In this document: piece after piece, positions 33,610 to 44,375 of the stretch | Layout: each line of letters begins with the position of its first letter | Position numbering within the stretch: the first letter of the stretch is position 1 | Origin: Gigaspora rosea | Taxonomy: Eukaryota; Glomeromycota; Glomeromycetes; Diversisporales; Gigasporaceae | NCBI GenBank assembly: GCA_003550325.1 | Contig: QKWP01000107.1 | Coordinates: forward strand, 94,488-158,487 | Length of the DNA stretch: 64,000 bases | Reading direction: 5' to 3' | Position numbers and translations under genes: made by a program | Notes under the pieces: generated by a model | What the model was told of the DNA's origin: nothing | Databases searched by the model: none | What the model saw: the letters and a program-made list of their open reading frames with translations, nothing else

Positions 33610-33760
33610 GGGAATAACAAAAATCAGATGATTTTTTAGAGGAAAAGGTGGTAAAAAAAGTTGAAATTATATATAAAAACCTGACTATATATATATTAAA
33701 GAAAAGGGTGGGGTTAGGCCTTTGATAAAAAATAATCGATGATTAATAACAATGCCCTAA
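33610..33760 (-). repeat. Dispersed repeat, copy A
   Basis: The reverse complement of this segment matches 58305-58450 over about 145 bp, including TATATATAATTTCAACTTTT and TCTAAAAAATCAT. No coding. The two copies are 25 kb apart in opposite orientation. Confidence 0.6.
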
Positions 33761-33801
33761 TTTTTTAGAAGAGTGAGGTCTCCATATATCATGTCTATAT
33801 A

Positions 33802-34258
33802 TAGTCAGTTCTCTTGGAACCAATCCTATCAAAACTAATAACCTGCCAAAATCAGTTAAAAATCAATCCACTATACCCGTTCTATAAGTAATAACTGATA
33901 ACCTTATATTTTTGATATTCAATAGCCTTTATGTATAAATTTCTGATTTTGTATAGAGTCATTTAATATTTACCCAATCAAATTGCATAAAATTAATATA
34001 GATAAGTTCGTCATGTAATCAGAATATTGATGTTAAAAAATTCCGTCCATAATTTTATATAATTAAATAGTTTCTAGGCCTTCAAGATCACAAGTAATTC
34101 CGTTTTTTGCTCTAATTAGACACTGGAAATTGTTCAATCTTGCAATTTGATTGGTTGATGCATGTTCATATTTCACATGATATTGTCAAATCTGATTACC
34201 TCTCAAAACTGATACTAAACTCATCCACTATGCATACCAGTTCTGAGAGGGCTGACTG
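33802..34258. mobile_element. Longer member of the GGCCCTCTCAGAACC MITE family
   Basis: Left end TAGTCAGTTCTCTTGGAACC, right end inverse of CCAGTTCTGAGAGGGCTGACTG, with TA on both sides. Inner words (AATCAATCCACTATACC, AATAACTGATAACC) match the 163-bp copy at 29775-29937. About 457 bp, no ORF. Confidence 0.7.
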
Positions 34259-34581
34259 TATATATATATAGTATAAATAGCAAATAATATTGAGTATTTA
34301 TTATGGGAAAATAAATTTGTCGCACCCGCAACATGTCAACCCCCTGGTTCGGCCAATCAAATCGCATGATTTTATAGACAAAAAAATTTTTTTTAAAAAA
34401 TTAAAAATTTTACATAATAAAGTGTAAAATTTATATAAAATAGTATGCCATATAACGTAAAATTTTATTCTGACCAACTTTTTCTAAGTCATAAAGATAG
34501 ATTGTCTTAGTAAAAAAAAAGGTTTTATAAGAAAAATTAAAAATTTCAAAAGTTAGCACATATAAAACTTTTTTTTTTACN

Positions 34582-34636
34582 ATCAAATTTCAAAATTTCA
34601 GGGCAAATTTGTAGAAGAAACGGTTTAAGGGATACA
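34582..34636. repeat. Isolated right end of the piggyBac-like element
   Basis: ATCAAATTTCAAAATTTCAG... to GGTTTAAGGGATA matches 33440-33496. It starts right after an ambiguous base (N at 34581) that follows a poly-T run, so the rest of the copy may be missing because of assembly or sequencing failure. Confidence 0.55.
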
Positions 34637-34649
34637 GGTATTACGAATA

Positions 34650-34855
34650 TCAGTATGCCAGATTAGTAGCAATTTATCAAACCGTACCATACTGATCTAC
34701 ATTAATATCAAATTAGTACAATAGTATGGTACGTATATTTAAAAATCGTACCATACTGATATGCTATTATATTAAATCTATATATTAGCAGAACAGTATA
34801 GTACGATTTGATAAAATCCACACCATACCATACCATACGGGTCTAATAGCTATGC
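34650..34855. repeat. ACCATACTGATCTG repeat, copy 1
   Basis: Several direct and inverted copies of words such as ACCATACTGAT and GTATGGTACG, with AAATCCACACCATACC near the end. The segment is partly palindromic. The reverse complement matches 36937-37140. Shorter relatives lie at 22834-22910. Non-coding. Confidence 0.6.
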
Positions 34856-35210
34856 AATGAAATTGACGGGGCGTAGGATCGATTTTCCTGTCACGTGACT
34901 TTCCGGCATCAATTGTCTTTGAGAAAAAAATTGAATTCGTTAGGGTTTGGGTTCATGTGGGTGGTTAGAAGGTGCATTATATAGCAATATTGTGCGAGGA
35001 AACTTTTTTTAGGCCAGAAAGATGATTTGCTAGATTAGTGGTCGTACCCTAGGGTACAATAACCAGTTAACTGTTAGGTTATCCAGATACCCGAATTATA
35101 AAACTGATAAACCGATAAATTATTGAGGTATCCGGTTAAGATATAATATAGGATAATATAGGGTAAAATACAATTATAATAAAAATTTTAATTTGTGCAT
35201 TATTTATATA

Positions 35211-35521
35211 CCCCTATAAGAAAAGTGGTACAGGTGGTAGTACAGGTTGGTGTCGGGAATGCTCAAAATGGCATGGATCTTGTAGCACGTGAATTTACGT
35301 TCATTACCCGTGCCAAATCCCGTGCCGATTCGACTAGTAAACTGCTGCAAAGCCCGTGCCATTTACGGTCCAATTGGTACGGGCACACGGTCCCTCACGG
35401 TCCACTAAATCCGAACCAACTCAGGCCATACCCGTACAAATCCGAACCTTGACCCGTGCCAAAATGACCCGTGCCTATCCGATTCCATCCCGTGCCTATA
35501 TGGTACATTTTTCTTATAGGG
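35211..35521. mobile_element. MITE with GC-richer core of CCGTGCC repeats
   Basis: Ends CCCCTATAAGAAAAGTGG and the inverse of CATTTTTCTTATAGGG, flanked by TA. The core is richer in GC than its surroundings and has about nine copies of CCGTGCC or close variants. Open frames that cross it are repeat by-products. Confidence 0.7.
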
Positions 35522-35629
35522 TACTAGCATCACTCAGTGTAAAACTTGTCTACATCATAAATTTAATGTATTTTAAATAAGAACATGGTTTTAATATTTT
35601 GTTTATTATATTTATTTAATAGGTGATAT

Positions 35630-35900
35630 GTGTTCTTTCTGATTTTCATCTTGTATGCAGATCATGTAATAAATTACTGATAATAATTACTTATCATTTC
35701 TGAATTTACGTAAATTCTGATTTTCATCTTGTATGCAGATCATGTAATAAATTACTGGTAATAATTACTTATTATTCCACATAATTTCTGAATTTAATTC
35801 TGAATGAACATGCATTCTTTCTCGATTTTCATCGATTGTGAAATGCACAGCCATGTAATAAATTATTGATAATAATTACTTATTAATAATTATATTGACT
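35630..35900 (+). repeat. Three tandem ~90-bp units
   Basis: Each unit contains TTCTGATTTTCATCTTGTAT or a variant, then CATGTAATAAATTACTG and ATAATAATTACTTAT. Units two and one are nearly identical; the third is more diverged. No gene. Confidence 0.7.
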
Positions 35901-36203
35901 TTTTTTTCATTAATATATATAAAGATTATTCTTTTATTGTTTCGTCATTTTTTTTTTGTATTGGCGTAACAAAAGAACTTCTCATGCCTAAACAAAATAG
36001 GAATAACTTGGGGATGCAAGTTTTTTATGTCGAAAAAGATAAATTTAAGTTTGTTTAAAAAAAATTTAGTAATTATCTTCTAGACATGACACCTGACCAG
36101 ATTCCTGCCGTTGCCGAAAAACAAATGTGGATGTGATTATTAATTACATTTTTAAATATATATGAATATTAGAACTATTCTTTTAATGTATGAAAAGTTA
36201 GCA

Positions 36204-36421
36204 TTTAATGTGGCAGATTAAAATGAAATCAGATTAAAATGAACTGGGGATCTTGCTCACCTTTATAGCTTATAAAACCCATATACTCGTTTATTAATAA
36301 CCCTAACCCTAATGCTAAAAAAACCCTCCAAAAATGTCCTCCAAAAATTTTTAAAATTTTGCTTAAAAAATAGAAAAATTACATTTTAATCCGATTTCAT
36401 TTTAATCTGTCGCATTTAATA
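36204..36421. mobile_element. MITE with GATTAAAATGAAATC ends
   Basis: Left TGGCAGATTAAAATGAAATC, right inverse GACAGATTAAAATGAAATC, each followed by GGATTAAAATG-like sequence (about 40 bp of inverted repeat). The core holds AACCCTAACCCTAA and a repeated CCTCCAAAAAT. Confidence 0.7.
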
Positions 36422-36936
36422 TTTAGGCGAGCATATAGTGATTCATTTTTATTCGTTTTTATAAATTTTTTACTTTATTATTATAGAGTTACTTTATTTG
36501 ATTTATGCAATAATACTGTATAACATCATATAAATATCTTATCTGGATATAACCGTTATCCTTTCATTTGAATAGGATATAAAACCGGTTATTAAATTTT
36601 GTTAAAGGTTACAACTTTTCGGATAAAAAGTTATCCGGGTACGGCACTATGCTAGATAAATACGATTTCGTTTGTTTTGAATTTCTTTACGTTACACCTG
36701 ATCCTGATTTTTAATTGGCTAATTGACGTCAGAATATCACGTGACCAGAAAATTGTTCAAGAATTGATTCCCTTTTATTTTTGATATATTATCAAAATTG
36801 AACGTTAAAAAATTAGTATGATAAATACATTGCAAAATATATCGTGTGTGAAAACTTATATTAAAGATATCTAGTCCGCTTATCAATTATTCAAGGAAAC
36901 AAATATAACGATAAAAAAATGTAAAAATTGTATAGC

Positions 36937-37140
36937 TACCAGATCCGTATGGTATGGTGTGGATTTTATCAAAGCGTACCATACTGTTCTGCTAATATAT
37001 ATATTTAATATTAGCAGATCAATATGGTACGGTTGATAAAATTGCATCCATACCATACTGATCTGACATGTCGTACCATACTGATATTCTATAATCCCGG
37101 TCTATACTATACGGATCTGCTCACCTATACCATACTGATT
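36937..37140. repeat. ACCATACTGATCTG repeat, copy 2 (inverse of 34650-34855)
   Basis: Carries GATCCGTATGGTATGGTGTG and several GTACCATACTG words in the inverse order of copy 1. It directly precedes the second copy of the TGTCG element, as the short relative at 22834 follows the first copy, so the two repeats may be parts of one larger element. Confidence 0.55.
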
Positions 37141-37147
37141 TGCTATA

Positions 37148-37355
37148 ATTTCTGTCGAAGAAAAGTCAAATTAGAAATATGTCATGTCAGATAAATGTCT
37201 TGTCGAAAATATGAGATGTCAAGGAAAGGGATGTCGAAAATATGGTATGTCGAGGAAAGATCCTGTCAATAAAAAGTGCTGTGGGTGAAACATTCTGTCG
37301 GGGATATAGTGTCGGAAAAATGAGCTGACGGGGAACTAACTTTCGGGGAATCATA
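37148..37355 (-). repeat. TGTCG-rich dispersed element, copy 2
   Basis: Reverse complement of 22334-22560 in word order: GTGTCGGAAAAATGAGCTG, GAACTAACTTTCGGGGAATC at one end match the plus-strand copy. About 200 bp, no ORF. Confidence 0.6.
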
Positions 37356-38260
37356 CCGTAATCGATAGTTTACGTATCTTTTTTTTTTAATAATTATAAA
37401 ATTTTCTTTAATTAGAAAACAAAAAAATATTAGGTTATTAACATTATTAAATATGTTTATTTATTTACAAATGATTTAAATCTATGGTTTGAGATGACCG
37501 ACCATATAACGGTAAAATTATTAATCTGCAAAAAGTTTATACTATCATAAATTAAAATTTGAGACAAATATATTCAATTTTTCACTATGATCCTACGTAT
37601 ACATGTTTTGTGTAAATAATTATTAATGTAATGCCATTGTTTAATCCCTATCTTAAGAACATTATAATATCGTGATGCATATCTTAAAGTTCGAATCATC
37701 CTTAATCTTTAAGAGTTTAATTATGATTAGCATACATATTGTCCACGAACCAAGTATTTCTAAAAAAAGTTACGTCAACAATTTAATTTAAAATTAGCTT
37801 TAGCGTATTTTATTAATAAAATAATTTTTTTTTTGTTTTATTGATTACATTATGTATGCAAAATATTCAAGTATTACAAAAATTGTTGATCGCTTAAGAA
37901 ATTTGAAAACTATTCTCAATAAAAAAAAAGTTGCTTTGATGAAAATAATTTAAAACATAGCATGATGTAGTTTTTTTATCCACTAAATTTATAAGATGCA
38001 TCACTATCAAATCCGATTATCCTAACGTTAGTGTTCGGATCTGCTAAATTTTTTATCCGGATTATCCGGATAATATAGATAACGGATAATGATTTTGTTC
38101 AACAGATAATTTATCCGGATAATTACTTTAATTTCAGATAATTATCTATAGATAATCTGTATTAATGTATATGGGAAACAGTGAAATGGTGAAATTGATC
38201 AAATGTTAAAACATTCATTTATTAATGGTTATTATCTGATATATGCATTTTTAATTCATC
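37356..38260. other. Non-coding AT-rich stretch
   Basis: No gene seen. From 38020 to 38160 there is a cluster of TATCCGGATAA and GATAATTATC words, palindromic at several scales; a shorter cluster is at 38875-38935. Confidence 0.45.
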
Positions 38261-38264
38261 AATA

Positions 38265-38405
38265 AATGTACGTTCATCCATTTCAATTACTATTCCATTT
38301 TGGCAATGATATTATAACCATTCCATTCATATGGTTCATGCCAGGTGATTTTCGATAATAATTGAACTTTCTTTCCAAATTGACTCCATTTTGAATCTCG
38401 TATAT
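38265..38405 (-). pseudogene. Small coding relic, unknown
   Basis: On the minus strand, RDSKWSQFGKKVQLLSKITW and EWNGYNIIAKME read in one frame, followed by stops, with protein-like composition unlike the AT-rich surroundings. I do not recognise the family. It abuts a MITE, so the rest of the gene may have been lost. Confidence 0.25.
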
Positions 38406-38410
38406 AAATA

Positions 38411-38662
38411 TGGGGGCTCGTCAGTAGAAAGGGGGTAGAAAGTTTCTAAGTAAAATTTTTGGACTTTGAACTAAAATATCTCAATAACTACTAAACTAAA
38501 TTTAATAATTTTTTTTTTATTTTAATTATATGTAGTTATAAAATTAAAATAAAAAAATAAATTTTATTTAATTTGATATAGTAGTTATTGAACTATTTTA
38601 ATTTAAAATTTAAAAAAAAAGTGGTAAAAACTTTTTACCCCTTTTCTACTGACGAGCCCCCA
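38411..38662. mobile_element. Near-perfect palindromic MITE (252 bp)
   Basis: TGGGGGCTCGTCAGTAGAAA at the left and its exact inverse at the right, flanked by TA. The pairing continues inward through CAATAACTACT, so almost the whole element is a hairpin. No ORF. Confidence 0.85.
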
Positions 38663-38939
38663 TATATTTATTTAATCGACGCTATCTTAAGTTACAGGCT
38701 GTGAGAATATTTATACGTACGATGTACAAACTGTAAATGTGTAATTGCTTGCTTGGAATCCATGAGTGTGTATATGAATCTAACCTTTAAAAGGTATATG
38801 TTCGTGAAAATTTGATATGTATTAGCGTACTATATGATTGATGCTGGCGAACTTGAACATTTCCGATTTCGGTAGTGTTCGGATCTGCTAGATTTTTTAT
38901 CCGGATTATCCGACAGATAATTTATCCGGATCCCAACAC

Positions 38940-39990
38940 TATTAAATATCTTCAACAAAGACTTAAATATTCTGAAATTAATTTTTTAAATACTGTATCA
39001 ATCTTGTCTTGATAAATTAAAAAACTCAAAAGCAAAGCTAGAGAGCTTAATACCAAAATCACAAACTTAAAGAGTAAAAATGGAAATTATTGCAGAGTAA
39101 CATATCATAGAATAAAATAACAGTTAAACAGTTACTACTAGAGTAGATAAAGAATAAAATGTTTTTTTTTTCAAAAAATGAAAAGATTATTTAATACATA
39201 CCAAAAAAAAAATGAAATAGGTGATACTTCAACTTATATTACTATTCTAATGATTTATATGTAAATTAACTTATTTTTTGAAACTGAATAAGATTCTAGT
39301 AATTAAATGATATGAGATAATAAAGGATTTAATATTAGAATATGAACTTCTAACTAAGATTTGCTCATATTATTTCCATAAGATTTAAAATTTGAAAATT
39401 ATTGAATAGAATGTTATAGTTATTTAATGACGGTACACAAACCATTTGGAGGATTTCTCGGCCGAACAGCAAATATTGTTTTTTAAATTTTGTAATAAAT
39501 ATCAAATTTGTAATGAACCAAACGATTCTGTATTAATTCTTGAGCTAAAGTCAAAAATTATAGATCATATTGTATATAAATGCCAGCATTAAACACTTAC
39601 CTCCAAATCATTATTTAATTAATTACAATTTTATATAGTCGCTTGACACAAACTTATTCTAACATTGCATTCAGTAGATTATGAACAACTTTGAAAAGAT
39701 TCTTAAATTATTCTGACATGAATTATCAGGTTAGTCTTTTATTTGAGAAGAGAAGTAGATGATACTTTAACAAGTATCTCAGAGTTCCTCTTAATGAGAA
39801 ACAAGAATAGTTAAATAAAAGATCAAAGATCATTCAAAAATATTACAATGAAGCTTTAAATTAAACATCCAAATATTTCAGATCAATATTTAATTCCTCA
39901 ACAACAAACTTCGTTGCAAATCCAATTAATTCGTCAAGATTCATTTTTGATTCCAGAAGACAATAATTTTGAGTAAATAAAAATATTGTC
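38940..39990 (+). pseudogene. Decayed gene of unknown function
   Basis: Several plus-strand pieces look coding: YLQQRLKYSEINFLNTVSIL and KLKNSKAKLES (coiled-coil-like) near 38950-39035; FSAEQQILFFKFCNKYQICN and LILELKSKIIDHIVYKCQ at 39433-39591; and SDQYLIPQQQ with QIQLIRQDSFLIPEDN at about 39870-39970. They lie in different frames with stops between. Composition and order suggest one degraded gene, but I recognise no domain. Confidence 0.3.
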
Positions 39991-41011
39991 GTTATTTTTA
40001 TAATTATACTATGTATATACCTTTTAATAAAGAGAAAAACTTTAACTAGGAAATCAGAATCTGATGTAGGTCCGAAACAGATCACATGACAATATTAAAT
40101 GATTATTGTATAACTATATAATATGCATGAATATGCGTTCCAGTTACACTTGTACATCCGGGATCTGAAATTCACAGTTTTTATTGGTTGTTGCATACGG
40201 ACATTGCATTCAAGTTGCTTAGAAATATGAGTCCTCGCTACGCTTCGGACTAGTGATCGAGTATAGTTTGCTATATTTCTAAACTTCGATTTTTTTGGAA
40301 AAAGTAATTCCAGAATTAATCTCTTAAATATATATTTTCAACAATTTTAAAATATAATTTAAAGATAAAAGTAATTTCATAATAAAATTTTTATTAACTT
40401 ATCTGAATAACACGAAAATTTATAACAAACAGACCCTAATTTCAATACTGTATTAATGTTTATAAATTTATCGTAACATTCAAAATAACTCATGAAAATT
40501 TGAAGTTCATCACATTAGAGCTTAAATAATGCATTAATAATAAATTTCCATTTTTAAAAAAATAAACTGGCACTCTGGATTCCAATATTAACCAATTTTT
40601 TTCAAAAAAAAACTGATAATCATGAAAGCAATTATCAATATTAATCTTTCATTATTATATTATAATTCGAGACATTCCCTCAAAAAATTTTTTTATTTGG
40701 AATCATGTTGATAAGCAAGCACAGTATAATTACTATTCAATAAAAGTGAGAATCTTTAATATCTTATATATAAGATGATATAGGTGAACAAATTTAAAAT
40801 CAATAAAAAATAATAAATGTTAAAAGGAAAATAATATCAATAAAATTTTCTTAATAAATTGTCTTGGGTTCTATCATAGAAATATCCTACATATAACATT
40901 TTAAAAATAATAATATATAATTATAGCATTTAATAATCATTTTCAACAATGTGTATATTTAGTTATAGGCTATATTCGTTAAAGAAATGAAAAGACACTT
41001 CTGAATTTTTT

Positions 41012-44000
41012 TCATTTAATTTCTTCTAACAATTTAATTGCTCTTGTTTGCTGATTATTTTGATTATTTGCAGCCAATTTTAAATACTCTAATCCAAGAT
41101 CTTTGTTTTTTTGAACCCTAAGTTTTCCATTCACATAAATATCTCCTAAGTAATATGCTGCATCAAAAATTTTATTATCGGCAGCTAACTTAAGATAGTG
41201 CAGAATTTCATTACAACTTCTCTCTTTTTTAACTTCATCATCATCTTTCTTCCAACTAGACAACAATAAACCTGCATATCGAAGTTGTGCATCAGCAATA
41301 TCATTATCAGCTGCTTCTTTAAAAAGTTCCTTGGCTTGTTCTATATCTTTTTCGACGAAATATCCGTAAGTTAAATAATAGGCTTGCCAATATTTTGCCT
41401 CTGCATCTCCAAGTTCTGCATTCTGTTTGAAACATTCCCATGCTCTTTTGTAATCTTTATTTCTGTGAAAATTAAATCCTTCATCAACAGGTACTACAGG
41501 CATTGTAAGGTCGATTTGTAAATCTCTATTAGTCATTCTGATACTTTAAATTCTAAACGTGTTTGTTCACAAGAAGGAATTATGTGATCTACAACTAATT
41601 TTTCGAGTGTTGTATGCAATTTCAAAAGGTCTATTCGTTGATGTGGCACATGATACCATGCTATAATAATAAACAGAACAAATCAATTCAAAAGAAGCAT
41701 AAAAATATTATATGTTAATAGAATTCATCTAAACTTACTTTTGTTAATTATTTTAATGAATTCTTCTTGAATCTTCTCATCAACTGGGTTATCAAAATTC
41801 CAAAGCAGAAGCTTTTCTCGTTTGCCGCCTAAAACATGATCACAAATTTCACGCATACTCCAACCTTCGTAAGGTATCTTTTCATAGCAAAGTTCCCAAA
41901 TAAGCATCCCAAAACTAATTTAAAGATTAATTATTAGATAAATAAAATTTCAACTAAAAAAATCTTTATAAATTTAAATGATAAATACCTGTATATTTCG
42001 CTTCTAATTGTATATACATTTCGTTCACGATAATTTCCTTTATATTTATCCATTAGCTCAGGAGCCATCCAATGAATAATATCTGTTACTATGCTCGAAA
42101 GATTTCTAGTAGCTGCGTCCACCTCACGCGAATATCGAAAATTTCCAAGTTTCGGATTCAAATTATCTAAAACCTAGAATATGGTAATAATTTATTAAAT
42201 TCTTCACATGTAATTTCATTTATTTCTTATAATACTTACAAAAACATTTGCACATCTAATGTCATGATGAAAATATTTACGCTACGTAAAAATAAAATAC
42301 CGCGACAAATGTCACGAATAATTTGTATTTTTCTAGGCCAAGGAATAATATAATGGCTATTAAGCTCTTTTAAATTTCCATATTCAGCCCAATCAAAGAC
42401 CATAACATTACTATTATCAATATATGAAAGACCATAAAAACGGAGAATGTATGGTGATTGGCCTAATTTTCTAATGATTTCTAGTTGTTCTTCAGTTTTA
42501 CAGTCAAAAACTTCGAGACGTTTACATGCAACGTTAACATTTCCATAAAGTTTTTTTATGGGACTGCGAAAATCAATTTTATTTGCTAAAACTGGATGTT
42601 CTTTCAATTCATCAGGATTAATTTCTTGCGTATGGAAATTTTCTTGTCCTTCACTCCATTTAGTTAAAGCTATGTCTTGAGCTATCTCCTCAAGTTTATT
42701 AACTTCTATACCATAATTTAGATTTGCGAGAGCCTAAAAATGAAGTATGAAAAAGAAGTCTTAAAAATTATATTATATATTTTTAATGATTGCATGTGCA
42801 ATACCTTTAGCTCTTCCTCAACTCTTTGATCTTCTGCTCTTCTTACAGCTTCATTAACAATTGCGATAGTAAAGCGTAGTTCATTCATACAAGTATCATA
42901 ATTTTGAATCAGTTTCTCATATTTATTTTTAATTTCATCGACATTCAAAAATTTTCTAAGGCCTTTGAGCTTTGACACTTTCTCAGTAAAATTTTTAATA
43001 TCTTTTAAAACGTTTATAAATTTTAGTAAAGACTGATAAAATTTTCTTTCATAAAAATGGTCCTCTTTCATTTCGCCTCTCATCATTTTATCCATGGCAA
43101 ATTCTGCTGTTTTTACTCGATCTGTCATGATTGAACATATGTCTTTATTGCATTCTACGTCCTCGTAAACGTTACAAATTTCTTTAACTAAATCATTCAT
43201 TTGACTGACTAAAGGATGAATGTGAGAAGCTGTAGCTTCAAAGCTAGGTACATTCTCTGAAGGTTTTTTGTTATCTTTACAGTAAACTGGGACCATTTGC
43301 AAATTATTTAATCTATCATTAATACTACTTATATTAGGACGTAGAGTTGGGTCACCATTCCAAGCGTCACAATATAGATTCATAAAGTCAACTGGAGTTC
43401 CATCAACCGGTTCTTCTCTTTTGCCAAAGATAACTTGGAAAGTTATTTCATCAACTCTCGTGTTTTCGAAAGGGGGAACACCGCTTGACAGTTCCCAGAA
43501 AAGCACGCCAAGGCTATATATATCAGATGGTTTGTTTCTTTTGTAAGTTAGCATACTACTGAGATATTGTGGGTCAGAAAAGGCAGACGTTCCACCATGG
43601 ACAGATATTCCCCGAGATTCCAATGACTTAGATAAGCCAAAATCTGTAATCATCAATCTGCCGTCATCATGAACTAATATATTCTTATCATGCTATTGAT
43701 ATCAACCCATAATGTTAATACGTATATGTATAGTAAAGATAACATAAACTAACGACAAAAATCAACATACAAGATCTCTGTGAACAAGGTTCTCACTATG
43801 CAGGCAATCGAGTCCACTAGAAATTTCTTTTGCCATTTTAATTTTAGCTAGCCAATCCAATTCAGAAAAATGGTTATGCAAATAATTTCGAAGGTTCCCT
43901 TTGCTCGCGAATTGAAGGATCATATAGCATCTTCTTGTTGCATCATCTAATTTACATTAATTATTAGATGGTTTATAAAATTAATTTACTATTTAATAAA

Positions 44001-44375
44001 ATTATCATACCGTGAGTGACTCCAAAGAATTTGGTTATATTATCATGATTATTAATCTTGGAAATGTTTTGGACCTTAAAATCAATACATGTGATATTAA
44101 GAAAATGACTAACATGCATACACAACATATATTATAAAAATAATAATAATTGTTACCTCTCGAATAAATTCGTCATCATTATTATGATTGTCACTGGAGA
44201 TATCATTATGTAAACACTTTAAGGCTACATGTTTGTTTTCGAGCTTTGAATCAGCGCGAAATACAATGCCAAATCCTCCACTACCAACAAGTTCCAAGTT
44301 ACAAAAAGAACTATACTCAAATGATTTAATATGTTTTTGTTCAATAGCAACTTTAATTCGATTTGAATAAGACAT
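41012..44375 (-). CDS. Kinase - MLKL-like 4-helix - pseudokinase - Sel1 protein (two frame breaks)
   Basis: Exons on the minus strand: 44157-44375, 44011-44074, 43771-43946, 42805-43692, 42240-42733, 41989-42173, 41739-41914 and 41533-41660; all introns are GT-AG. The first kinase has the glycine loop GSGGFG (residues 31-36), Lys53, HRD at 150-152 and DFG at 170-172, so it looks active. Residues about 305-449 are helical, with NKDICSIMTDRVK and YQSLLKFINVLKDIKNFTEK, resembling the MLKL/HeLo-type N-terminal bundle. A second kinase fold has VACK, HHD and, in place of DFG, GNF, so it is a likely pseudokinase. A 174-codon Sel1-like part (41012-41536: AEAKYWQAYYLTYGYFVEKD, DAQLRYAGLL) follows. Two breaks are seen: one base is missing in a T run at 42270-42273, and the kinase frame ends in TGA overlapping the ATG of the Sel1 frame (ATGA, 41533-41536). 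Near 950 residues if read through. Signalling or cell-death role is inference. Confidence 0.75.

Noticed and set aside
35195..35580. Two overlapping open frames near 35.2-35.6 kb
   Set aside because: They lie within a TA-flanked MITE made of CCGTGCC repeats.
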